DNA of 64,000 nt from Ruminococcus sp. (GTDB lineage: Bacteria; Bacillota; Clostridia; Oscillospirales; Acutalibacteraceae). Location: contig JAFTYK010000038.1 in assembly GCA_017464765.1 (NCBI GenBank), forward strand, positions 22,963 to 86,962. The letters are read 5' to 3'. Both the position numbers and the translations under genes were made by a program. Positions within the stretch are counted from its first letter, which is position 1; each line of letters begins with the position of its first letter. Shown piece by piece: positions 25,900 through 34,486 of this stretch. The notes under the pieces were generated by a model that did no database searches, was not told where the DNA came from, and saw only the letters and a list, made by a program, of their open reading frames with translations.

Positions 25900-26901
25900 A
25901 TGACAAAAACTAATAAAATTTTAAAAGTTGCAACCACTTTACTTATGTGTTTACTGATGTTAAGTCTTGTAGCTTGCGGTAAGCCTGTAACTGTAAACAT
26001 CAACGATTTAGGGGTTGCAGAAGCTAAGGTGGTTGAAGCTACAACCTCAATGACCGTTGCTGAAGTTTTAGAAGCAGCAAAAATCACTCTTTCTGAGAAA
26101 GACGAGGTTACTCCTGCTAAGGACGAAAAAATCACTGAAGACACTAAAGAAATCACAATCAAGAGATACGCTAAAGTAAATATCATCAAAGGCGATGAAA
26201 CAAAGACTGTTGAGCTTGTCGGCGGTACTGTAAAAGACGCGCTCGTCAAAGCAGGCATAACCCTTGCTGAGAACGAACTCACTGATGTTGATGAAAATGC
26301 TTACCTCACAGACGGTATGGAAATCAATGTTTTACAGAAGATGAACGTTACTCTCACTGCTGATGGCGAAACCAAAGAGATTTCTACTGTTACGAAAACT
26401 GTTGAAGAATTCTTAAATGTTCAGAAAATCACTCTCGACGAGGACGATGAACTTTCGGTTAAGCTTACTGACGCTATTACAGATGGTATGAAGATCGTTG
26501 TTAAGCGTGTTGAGTATAAAGAGGAAACTCGTACAGAAACTATCGACTTCAGCACTAAAGAAAGATTCAATGATGCACAGCCTGAGGGTACAAGCGAAGT
26601 AATCCAGCAGGGTGTAGAGGGTTCAAAGGAAGTCACTTACAAAGTTAAGTATGTTGACTCCAAGGAAACTTCAAAAGAAGTTATCTCCGAAAAAGTAACT
26701 AAAGAGCCTGTAGATAAAATCATTTCATACGGCTCAAAAGTAACATCATCTCCAAGCTCAGGTTCTGATTCAGGTTCAAACTCAAGCTCAGGCGGTAAAA
26801 CAGTTGTTTCAAAACAGCCTGTTTACGACTGTGACGGTTCAGGACATGGATACTACGTTATTACATACTCTGATGGTTCTGTTGAATATCAGGAATTCTA
26901 A
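25900..26901 (+). CDS. Lipoprotein with DUF348 repeats and G5 domain
   Basis: 333 residues. A lipoprotein signal ends in LSLVACG (Cys about 26). About three DUF348 (YabE-like) repeats follow (about 27-205; MTVAEVLEAAKITL, GTVKDALVKAGITL, KTVEEFLNVQKITL). Next are a G5 domain (about 205-285, RTETIDFSTKERFNDAQPEG) and a Ser/Gly linker with a short Cys-containing tail. No lytic transglycosylase 3D domain is visible. G5 domains bind wall glycans. It is the last gene of the surface module. Confidence 0.87.
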   Translation: MTKTNKILKVATTLLMCLLMLSLVACGKPVTVNINDLGVAEAKVVEATTSMTVAEVLEAAKITLSEKDEVTPAKDEKITEDTKEITIKRYAKVNIIKGDETKTVELVGGTVKDALVKAGITLAENELTDVDENAYLTDGMEINVLQKMNVTLTADGETKEISTVTKTVEEFLNVQKITLDEDDELSVKLTDAITDGMKIVVKRVEYKEETRTETIDFSTKERFNDAQPEGTSEVIQQGVEGSKEVTYKVKYVDSKETSKEVISEKVTKEPVDKIISYGSKVTSSPSSGSDSGSNSSSGGKTVVSKQPVYDCDGSGHGYYVITYSDGSVEYQEF

Positions 26902-26907
26902 AATAAT

Positions 26908-26933
26908 AGCCCGTCTGTGAAAACAGACGGGCT
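26908..26933 (+). terminator. Terminator of the surface module
   Basis: AGCCCGTCTGT/ACAGACGGGCT with GAAA loop, followed by TTCTTC. Confidence 0.85.
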
Positions 26934-26947
26934 TTCTTCATAAAATA

Positions 26948-26973
26948 AGCACCCAAGGAATTCCTCGGGTGCT
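26948..26973 (-). terminator. Terminator of the VanW gene
   Basis: Minus strand AGCACCCGAGGAATTCCTTGGGTGCT hairpin (26 bases in all), followed by TATTTTA. Confidence 0.8.
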
Positions 26974-26982
26974 GTTTTAATG

Positions 26983-28701
26983 TTATTCAGCTGAAACGTT
27001 TGCTTCAGGTACAGGTTGTGGATCAGGAGTTGGAACAGGCTCCGGGTCAGGAGTTGGAGTAGGCTCTGGATCTGGAGTCGGAGTCGGCTCTGGGTCCGGT
27101 GTTACAGGAGGAGTTGTAGGAGTATCTCCGCCTGATGAGCTTCCGCCCTCAGTAGGCTTAGAGGTTGGCTTTTCTGTTTCAGAACCTGATGAAGAACCAC
27201 CTGAAGATGAGCCACCTGATGAGCCACCTGATGAACCACCTGAAGATGAGTAGTATGTTGAGTTTGGTAAGTTTTCAGTCTTTACTTTTTTACCGTCTAA
27301 GTAATATGTTCTGGTTGTCTCTGCTCGAAGACCATTTGAAAAGTAAGATGTAACAGATGAGCTGATTTTTATTTCGTCAAACTCAGGATTTTCAAGACCG
27401 TACATATTACAGTAGAGTTTTGTGCCTTCCATATAGCACTCCATAAAGAGCTGATAATCAAAGCTGTTCTTAAGCTTTAAGTCGATGTTGCCGTAGTCAA
27501 TTGTAGCGTCTCTGCCTACATCAACGTAGTCAGACTTAAAGTAATGGCACGCACGCTCAACGATATCCATACCACAAAGAGCTGCTGCATTGTAAATTGT
27601 TGTACTTGACTGGCAGATACCACCGCCAACACCGGTTGCACTTCTTCCGTCAATGATAACACCTGCAGGTTTGTATCCTCTGGAAGTCAGGTTAGAGTCA
27701 CCTGTGCAGTTGTTGAAAGACCAAGTCTCACCCGGGTTAATAATAGAGTTATTACAAGCGCTGAGTGAAAGCTTCATATTAGAATTACCGTTTGAGTTGT
27801 TTGTAGAAACGGTAGTGAATGTTGAGAGCTTCTTAATATTTGAAAGGAGATACTCCTTTGTGTATTTAGGTTCAACATTTTTTGACTGAGCATCAATATT
27901 ACCTTTAACCTGACCGGAATCAAGGAAAGATTTGAGCTGATTCTCGAAACCTTCTTTATTAACTTCGATACCTATCTTCTCGTCCTGGAAAGTAAAACGG
28001 TCGTTGCCTTTTTTAGAGCTGTCAAAAGCTGTAACAACCGCGTCACTTGCCTCTTGATTGAGGTCTGTCGCTACCTTCTCAACGACAGCAGTCATATCAG
28101 AATCCTCAACTTCTAAAGCGATTGTATAATTCTGCTCGCCTGAGTGTACGAGATTATCCTCGCTATACTGTTTAGCTTCTTTGAGTACCTCATCGGTATT
28201 GAATGTATATTTAAAATCGTCTTTAGTGAGCTTTGTACTCTTATCAGCAACGTTAACAGTAATTGCAATCTCATTAGAGAGCTTAGTCTCTTCTGATTTC
28301 ATAAGCTCTTCTGCCTCTTTTTGGGAAAGGCCTCCAAGGGCGATACCGTTAACATAAATATTGTTAGCATACTCAAAGTCGCCCATAAACGTATATACAC
28401 AAAAGCCTGCTGCACCAAGTAATAATACAAGGCAAATAACAACCGCTACTATAACGCCTGTTTTCTTAGATTTTTTTCCAGACTTTTTGTTTTTTATCGG
28501 TTCATCATCTATAATTACGAAGTCGTCACTCTCAGGTGCTGTGTTTTTTGCAGGCGCTGAATTTCTTACAGGAGTTGTAGCTACGCCCTTAGTATTATTT
28601 GATTTATTTACGCTTGCGTTAGCTCTGTTTCTTCTTGCTTCTTCAAGTATTGCATCTATTTCCATTGTGTTGGAGAAATCTTTTTTATTCTTATTTTCCA
28701 T
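26983..28701 (-). CDS. VanW-family membrane-anchored protein
   Basis: 572 residues. A cytoplasmic N-terminus (1-80) is followed by one transmembrane segment (about 83-104, IVAVVICLVLLLGAAGFCVY), YoaR/PG_binding_4-like repeats (about 110-290), then a VanW domain (about 295-430) with NPGETWSFNNCTG and GVGGGICQSSTTIYNAA. The C-terminal 120 residues are low complexity: SGGSSGG repeats, then PDPEPTPTPDPEPTP. The family is involved in cell-wall assembly or remodelling; the biochemical role is unknown. GGGAGG lies before the ATG. Confidence 0.9.
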   Translation of the reverse strand: MENKNKKDFSNTMEIDAILEEARRNRANASVNKSNNTKGVATTPVRNSAPAKNTAPESDDFVIIDDEPIKNKKSGKKSKKTGVIVAVVICLVLLLGAAGFCVYTFMGDFEYANNIYVNGIALGGLSQKEAEELMKSEETKLSNEIAITVNVADKSTKLTKDDFKYTFNTDEVLKEAKQYSEDNLVHSGEQNYTIALEVEDSDMTAVVEKVATDLNQEASDAVVTAFDSSKKGNDRFTFQDEKIGIEVNKEGFENQLKSFLDSGQVKGNIDAQSKNVEPKYTKEYLLSNIKKLSTFTTVSTNNSNGNSNMKLSLSACNNSIINPGETWSFNNCTGDSNLTSRGYKPAGVIIDGRSATGVGGGICQSSTTIYNAAALCGMDIVERACHYFKSDYVDVGRDATIDYGNIDLKLKNSFDYQLFMECYMEGTKLYCNMYGLENPEFDEIKISSSVTSYFSNGLRAETTRTYYLDGKKVKTENLPNSTYYSSSGGSSGGSSGGSSSGGSSSGSETEKPTSKPTEGGSSSGGDTPTTPPVTPDPEPTPTPDPEPTPTPDPEPVPTPDPQPVPEANVSAE

Positions 28702-28858
28702 CTATGTAAACCTCCCACATTATTTGATATTTTGACAGATATATAATACATTACGCTAAAATCACTAATAATCTTTTAGAGAAATATAAAAAATAAATAT
28801 TGACGAAAATTGTCATCACTTTTTAAACTTTGTATATATAATTTTAACATAATGGATA

Positions 28859-28887
28859 TTGAAGTGTGGTATTATTTGTAATATAAT
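28859..28887 (+). promoter_or_regulatory. Promoter of the glycosyltransferase gene
   Basis: TTGAAG (28859-28864), 17-bp spacer, TATAAT (28882-28887). Confidence 0.75.
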
Positions 28888-28920
28888 CAATTATATACTA
28901 AATCACTGGGGATAATGACT

Positions 28921-30198
28921 ATGAATATTCTGATTCTTTCTGCATCTACAGGCGGTGGCCACAACCGTGCTTCCAACGCCTTGAAAGCATACATAAACAA
29001 TTGCGACAATCACTCTAAGGTTGAAATAATCGATACGCTCAAGTACTGTTCTTCACTACTTGATAAAACTGTCACTTTAGGCTATAAAACTCTTGCTAAA
29101 AACGCTCCCGAACTTTACGGTACTTTTTACAAGACAGCCGACAAAGAATCTCCTATCTCGGAGCTTGTAAATACAGTTATGACTCAGTTCGCGAAAAAGC
29201 TTCTTCCCCTCATCGAGGAAAAGCAACCTGACATTGTGGTAACCTGTCACCCGTTTGCCTCAAGTATGATGTCAATTTTAAAAGAAACTTACGACATTAC
29301 TGTGCCTGTTGTTTCCATTATTACTGACTATATGCCTCACCGAGCTTACATAGGTGGTCATATCGACGCTTATGTAACAGCAAGCAAAGATACCGCTGAG
29401 AATTTAGCGTCAAAATACGGAGTAGACGAAAATCATATTTATCCACTTGGCATGCCGATTTTTAACAGCTTTTATGAAAGTGACGAAAAACGCAACCGCG
29501 AAACCTTAGACAGACTTGGTTTTTCTCACGAAATCCCTACAGTACTGATTATGGCGGGCAGCTTCGGTGTTACAGACATCTTGAAGATTTACGAAAACCT
29601 CGTAGAGCTTGACACTGACTATCAAATTATCGTCATCACCGGCAAGAACCAAAAACTGTATGATGCTTTCGAGAAAATTCTGACCAAGGACATCAAAGAA
29701 TTTGAAACTCACGATTACTCACAGCTTTTCTCAGGACTGGGTGACGCGAACATCGCAAAGCTTGTTTTAGAACACAGCGAACAGCTACGTCAGGAACTCA
29801 GCGCAAAGCTCATCAACACTTTCAAGCGTTCTACCGACAAGACAAAACCAACAAAGCTGTTCTACTTCGTTGATAATGTAGAAGATTATATGCACGTTTC
29901 CGACCTGATTATCACTAAGCCGGGCGGACTTACAACAAGTGAGAGTCTTGCTTGTGCTTTGCCGATGGCAGTATTCAAGGCTTTTCCTGGACAGGAAGCG
30001 CAAAACGCTGATTTCCTAGTCGAAAAAGAAGCTGCAATTGTACTCGAAAAAGGTGAAAAGGGTGCAAAGCAAATCGAGGAACTTTTAAAACATCCTGACA
30101 CCTTGAAGCAAATGAAAGAAAACTGCAAAAACTGCGCTCTTGTCAATTCAACCGAGCGTATTTACTCACTTATGCAGGATATTGTTAAACCAAAATAA
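28921..30198 (+). CDS. MGDG synthase/UgtP-like glycosyltransferase
   Basis: 425 residues. The N-terminal SASTGGGHNRASNALKAY segment belongs to the MGDG_synth domain, and the C-terminal GT-B half has KPGGLTTSESLACALPM, the nucleotide-sugar site. Such enzymes add glucose or galactose to diacylglycerol, making membrane glycolipids and lipoteichoic acid anchors. The start at 28921 is preferred because GGGG lies 9 bases upstream. The ATG six bases earlier would be only 3 bases away from it. It ends 6 bases before the convergent spoIIE. Confidence 0.9.
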   Translation: MNILILSASTGGGHNRASNALKAYINNCDNHSKVEIIDTLKYCSSLLDKTVTLGYKTLAKNAPELYGTFYKTADKESPISELVNTVMTQFAKKLLPLIEEKQPDIVVTCHPFASSMMSILKETYDITVPVVSIITDYMPHRAYIGGHIDAYVTASKDTAENLASKYGVDENHIYPLGMPIFNSFYESDEKRNRETLDRLGFSHEIPTVLIMAGSFGVTDILKIYENLVELDTDYQIIVITGKNQKLYDAFEKILTKDIKEFETHDYSQLFSGLGDANIAKLVLEHSEQLRQELSAKLINTFKRSTDKTKPTKLFYFVDNVEDYMHVSDLIITKPGGLTTSESLACALPMAVFKAFPGQEAQNADFLVEKEAAIVLEKGEKGAKQIEELLKHPDTLKQMKENCKNCALVNSTERIYSLMQDIVKPK

Positions 30199-30204
30199 TA
30201 TGAA

Positions 30205-32526
30205 CTAACTTAATACCCTCACACACAACGCTGTAATGTCGTCGTCATGGCCGTCATTACGGCGTTTTTTTGCCTCTTCAACAATGCTGAAAGCAAGCTC
30301 TTCCATACTTTTATCAGACCATGAAGAAATTTCCTTCTCAAGCCACCTTTCATCACCCGTAATTACTCCGTCAGATACCATAACAACTATATCGCCCTGT
30401 GACAAATTCATCGATTCTTTTGAAAACTTCACCTCGTTCAATATTCCTATTGGCAGGCTGGACATATCCTTTTTGTACAGGCGGCTATTTTTCTTTATGT
30501 ACGTTACACACGCTCCTGCTTTCAGAAATTCTGTTTTCCCTGTAAAAAGATTGAAGTCTACTATATCAAGTGTTGAGAGTGATTCCTCCTCGCTTTTTAT
30601 CATCAGCGATGAATTAACCACCTGCAAAGAGCAATCATAGGAAAGCCCGGCTTTGAGTAGCTTTGACATAATACTGACAGCCATATTGGAATCAACCGCA
30701 GCACGCCCTCCAGTACCCATGCCGTCAGACAGTATAAGCACAGTGCTGCCCATGCCATTGTTAAAATAATTCAGACAATCGCCACACAGCTCTCCGTTGC
30801 CGTAAATATGCTGAGCCGATCCGATTTCTACATCAAAATTTGGTCTTTCGCACAAGGTAATTTTTGCTCTGTCTCCCTCGTAACTTATCATAGGCGACTC
30901 AAAAGCCCGTCCGCAGGAAATTGACACTTCTTTTGTGAGAACACTCTTGCTGATATCCACTTTATTATTTAGAATAATTGTTATTTCGACTACCATGCCC
31001 CTCCCCTTACTCAGCCTGCAACTACAATCAATAACAGATAGTCCTAAGGATAATAACGCTTCCTCCACCCTAACAGAACACTCAGTATCAAAACGCTCAC
31101 AGCTTTTAAATTCTTCTGACATATCTTGTAAAATATCCGAAAGGCCCGCAAACTGCGATGCCACTACCGAGCGCACCTGTGTTATTCTGCGTCGTGCCGC
31201 TTCACACGAAAGGTACTCTTTATAGCTTTGGTTTATGCTATCGACAAGCTCTGCTACACGGCAACATTTTATCGAAAAGTTCTCTTCAATATCATTTTCT
31301 TTAACAAATCCGTTTTTCTTCAGTGTATTCGTAAGGCTGTGAAAATCTTTCTCTTTAGCTTCCTTTTGTTTTTCAAAGCAATAGTACCTCATACCACATC
31401 TAGAACAAGTATGCTCACAAGCGTTTTCGTATATCCAGCTTGCATTAGGAGTATAAAGTCGAGATAGTTTTTGCGAAACATTATTCACACAGGAACTGAC
31501 ATTTTCGAGTGCTTTGGAAGCGAAGGAAAGCCTAGTCGTGACCGCTCTAGTAACCGCTTCGCTATCAGGATTTCTCTCGCTTTTAGAAAACACTGTGCTG
31601 ACATAGTTTCCTAAAGATTTGGGTAATAGCATAAATACAAAAGATGCCACAATTGACTCAATAAACACCGCAAATATCAGCTCATCGTCGCTACTCGAAA
31701 ACGCCATTGTCAGATTGCATATAATTACACTGAGTGCTACAGCAAGTTTTCCTGCAGGCGAGAAAAGCCCACCCATTAGCCCTGAAAAGGCGTAACCTGC
31801 TGACAAAAACATCAAGTCGTTACTCGACAGCGAAAATACTATTCCTGTGGCTACTCCCGCTATTGTACCGCCGGAAATTGAGCAGTACTGCGCTGATATC
31901 AGAATAATAAGCAAAGCCATTATCCGACCGATAGATATATCTCCTACAGTAAGCGACGAAAATGCAAGTAGCAGTATACACCCAGACATTGCAATACACG
32001 CGATCTCCTGATTATTCAAAGCCGAAAGGCTTCTGCTACAGCCAAAAAGCGTGACAGTACGCGACATAAAATAAGCTCCAGCAGATGAAAGTATCGCTTC
32101 CATCAGGCACAAAGTTATTTGTGACAGCTCACTTGAGCTGGAAAAAGTAAGTGCAACTCCCGTGATAAAGACAGGTATAAATGCTACTACACAGGGAAAA
32201 AACCTGCTCTGTGATACTTTTTTAAACTCATTGAGTACCCATCGAAGCGCACCAATGGAAATCACAATAGCAATATACCTGAAGCTGTCAACAGGATTTT
32301 TAATAAGAAATCCTACTATCGCCCCCATCAGTCCCGAAGGCATATATGAAAACGGAACTGCCGATGCAAAAGATGCACCAAACGGTGAAAGCTCACCCAT
32401 CACCGCTCCACGCGACACAAGCAACCCACTCACAAAATACATTATATGTACAATCACTTCCCGTGTAACCGTGAAAGCGGTTTCTTCAACATTACGTCTT
32501 TGTTTAGCAATTTCTTTGTAAGCCAT
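30205..32526 (-). CDS. spoIIE: Stage II sporulation protein E, PP2C phosphatase
   Basis: 773 residues. An N-terminal cytoplasmic tail and about ten transmembrane segments (about 25-300) precede a central domain with CERTCSRCGMRYYC-like Cys pairs (TCSRCGMRYYCFEKQ). The C-terminal SpoIIE/PP2C phosphatase carries LILSDGMGTGGRAAVDS, VVMVSDGVITGDE and DDDITALCVRV. It dephosphorylates SpoIIAA and so activates SigF in the forespore. ATG 32526 is chosen because AAAGGA lies 8 bases upstream; an ATG nine bases earlier overlaps that site. The promoter has a 21-bp spacer, as at B. subtilis spoIIE. Confidence 0.95.
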   Translation of the reverse strand: MAYKEIAKQRRNVEETAFTVTREVIVHIMYFVSGLLVSRGAVMGELSPFGASFASAVPFSYMPSGLMGAIVGFLIKNPVDSFRYIAIVISIGALRWVLNEFKKVSQSRFFPCVVAFIPVFITGVALTFSSSSELSQITLCLMEAILSSAGAYFMSRTVTLFGCSRSLSALNNQEIACIAMSGCILLLAFSSLTVGDISIGRIMALLIILISAQYCSISGGTIAGVATGIVFSLSSNDLMFLSAGYAFSGLMGGLFSPAGKLAVALSVIICNLTMAFSSSDDELIFAVFIESIVASFVFMLLPKSLGNYVSTVFSKSERNPDSEAVTRAVTTRLSFASKALENVSSCVNNVSQKLSRLYTPNASWIYENACEHTCSRCGMRYYCFEKQKEAKEKDFHSLTNTLKKNGFVKENDIEENFSIKCCRVAELVDSINQSYKEYLSCEAARRRITQVRSVVASQFAGLSDILQDMSEEFKSCERFDTECSVRVEEALLSLGLSVIDCSCRLSKGRGMVVEITIILNNKVDISKSVLTKEVSISCGRAFESPMISYEGDRAKITLCERPNFDVEIGSAQHIYGNGELCGDCLNYFNNGMGSTVLILSDGMGTGGRAAVDSNMAVSIMSKLLKAGLSYDCSLQVVNSSLMIKSEEESLSTLDIVDFNLFTGKTEFLKAGACVTYIKKNSRLYKKDMSSLPIGILNEVKFSKESMNLSQGDIVVMVSDGVITGDERWLEKEISSWSDKSMEELAFSIVEEAKKRRNDGHDDDITALCVRVLS

Positions 32527-32556
32527 TTCTAACATCCTTTTTTTGAGAGTGATTTA

Positions 32557-32589
32557 ATTATAAGTGCTGTTTCTCCTCACTTTTGTCAC
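32557..32589 (-). promoter_or_regulatory. spoIIE promoter with 21-bp spacer and 0A-like box
   Basis: Minus strand GTGACA (32589-32584), 21-bp spacer, TATAAT (32562-32557). TTTTGTCAC on the plus strand over the -35 partly matches the Spo0A box TTTGTCGAA. B. subtilis spoIIE is known for a similarly over-long spacer and Spo0A activation. Confidence 0.55.
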
Positions 32590-32651
32590 TGTTTGTGTGT
32601 ATATTTATGTTTTGTTTTGTAGATATTCTCCTTATAAAAAGGCAAAAAGAA

Positions 32652-32677
32652 AAACCGACTAAAAACTTAGTCGGTTT
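32652..32677 (-). terminator. Terminator of the amylase gene
   Basis: AACCGACTA/TAGTCGGTT stem, followed on the minus strand by TTTCTTTTTG. Confidence 0.85.
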
Positions 32678-32697
32678 AACTCATAAATATATAATTA

Positions 32698-34308
32698 TCA
32701 GTTAGCTTTCAAAATAGCTGTTGACATTGGTGGCATTGAAAGAACGCCTTTTTTGAAAGTCACGTTCCAGTCTTCGGCAGTAGCATCATACTCTTCAGGG
32801 TTAGAAGCAACTACACCACCTCTGAATTCTGCGTTCTTGAGCATTTCATCAGTAACCTCAAGTTCTAATGTTTCATCGCCACCGTAGTGAATAACAAGGA
32901 GCTTTTCGCCTTCATACTCGATATAATAACCGCCTACGTATGGATCGTTACTGTCTAAAATCTCAGTAATCTCACCACGCGCAATTTCAGGGTTTTGGTT
33001 CTTAAGTCTGATTATTCTGCGATATGTATTGAGCAGGCTGTCCTCTTGTTCTAACTGCTGTTTAACGCCGCCTAAAGCATTTGGCTCAACCTCTGCAACA
33101 CCGTTTACATAGATGTTAGGAAGATTATCGTTATCCCAAATCATAGCTGTACGATATGACGCGTCATTTGTTGTGTTAGGAGCTTCAATACCGATTTCTT
33201 CACCATAATATGTGAATGAGTTACCAGGTGAGAGTAAGTAAAGTGAAGCTGCGAACTTCTGTTCGTAATCTTCGAGAGAGTTACTTACTCGAACCATATC
33301 GTGGTTTGTAAGGAAGTTAGCATTAATAGCTAATTCGTTACGCTTTTTAATATTATCGTTATATTTCTTTAAAGCTTTTACAAAAGACTGTGTATTACCA
33401 CTTCTGCCAACGATAACATACTCACCGCTTGTGTCACCAAATTTGAAGTTAAAAAAGCTGTCAATACCTGACTTGTACTGTTCATAAATAGCACCTGCAC
33501 TATCCCAGTCCTCGCCTACCATATATACATCAGGATTGTATGACTGTGCCATATCGTAGAACCATGTCATAAACTCGATGCCATCTGTGTGGTCATCAGA
33601 AAAGTACTTTACAGCGTCAAGTCTGAAGCCGTCAACACCTCTGTCAAGCCAGAACTTAACAACATCTTCGAAATAATCTCTTGTACCCTGATATGAAAGG
33701 TTCCAGTCAGGCATTTCCGAAGAGAACTGTCCCTCGTAGAAATAAGAAGTGTCGGTAACTCTGCGAGTGTGGTTGGTGTCGGAGCCTTCTCTGAAGTTAT
33801 AATACTGAGCGTAACCGTCCTCTTTGCCCTCTCTAAGCTCATCGCAAGCATTCAAGAAATAAGGGTGGTTATTAGCACTGTGATTTACAACAAGGTCGAT
33901 AATAACAGCGATACCGCGCTTATCACATTCAGCCATAAATTTGTCGAAAATCTCGAGTGTACCGAACTCAGGGTCGATATCGAAATAATCTTCAACGTTG
34001 TACTTGTGATAAGAGTATGATGGCATCATCGGAGAAAGCCAGATACCGTCAACGCCTAAATCATCGCCTGTATTAGGATCACCGTCATTTAAGTAATCAA
34101 GCTTTGAAATGATACCCTCAAAGTCACCTGTTTCGTCACCATCAGAATCGCAGAAAGATCCAATCCAGATCTGGTAGAATGTTCTGTACTTGTCGTTTGA
34201 TACTAAAACTTCGTTTGATTCAACAGGGTCAGTATTGCTACCACAACCGCATAATACACAAGAAAGCGCAATCATAACTACAAGCAATAAAGAAATAAGC
34301 TTTTTCAT
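32698..34308 (-). CDS. GH13 alpha-amylase family lipoprotein
   Basis: 536 residues. A lipoprotein signal ends in VLCGC (Cys22). The GH13 regions are complete: DLVVNH (H142), GVDGFRLDAVKYF with nucleophile D231, VGEDWD with acid/base E266, and FLTNHD with D337; a C-terminal beta domain covers about 440-536. It should hydrolyse alpha-1,4-glucans or maltodextrins at the outer face of the membrane. It carries no dockerin or CBM, so it acts on oligosaccharides near the cell surface, which fits the maltose-type transporter nearby. Monocistronic, with its own terminator. Confidence 0.95.
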   Translation of the reverse strand: MKKLISLLLVVMIALSCVLCGCGSNTDPVESNEVLVSNDKYRTFYQIWIGSFCDSDGDETGDFEGIISKLDYLNDGDPNTGDDLGVDGIWLSPMMPSYSYHKYNVEDYFDIDPEFGTLEIFDKFMAECDKRGIAVIIDLVVNHSANNHPYFLNACDELREGKEDGYAQYYNFREGSDTNHTRRVTDTSYFYEGQFSSEMPDWNLSYQGTRDYFEDVVKFWLDRGVDGFRLDAVKYFSDDHTDGIEFMTWFYDMAQSYNPDVYMVGEDWDSAGAIYEQYKSGIDSFFNFKFGDTSGEYVIVGRSGNTQSFVKALKKYNDNIKKRNELAINANFLTNHDMVRVSNSLEDYEQKFAASLYLLSPGNSFTYYGEEIGIEAPNTTNDASYRTAMIWDNDNLPNIYVNGVAEVEPNALGGVKQQLEQEDSLLNTYRRIIRLKNQNPEIARGEITEILDSNDPYVGGYYIEYEGEKLLVIHYGGDETLELEVTDEMLKNAEFRGGVVASNPEEYDATAEDWNVTFKKGVLSMPPMSTAILKAN

Positions 34309-34454
34309 TTTATCAATCCTTTACTTTTAGATCGCTAAAGATTAAAACCGCTTTAGCCTTCCTTCAAAGTATACCATAAATTATACAAACTTCAACACTT
34401 TTCAAAAATAAAGGCAGGTATTTTCCATATCTGTCAGGCTAATGTCAAGAAAAA

Positions 34455-34480
34455 AACAGGGTGGAAAAACCACCCTGTTT
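34455..34480 (-). terminator. Terminator after the dockerin repeat proteins
   Basis: AACAGGGTGG/CCACCCTGTT stem with AAAAAA loop region, followed on the minus strand by TTTTTTT. Confidence 0.85.
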
Positions 34481-34486
34481 TTAGCA

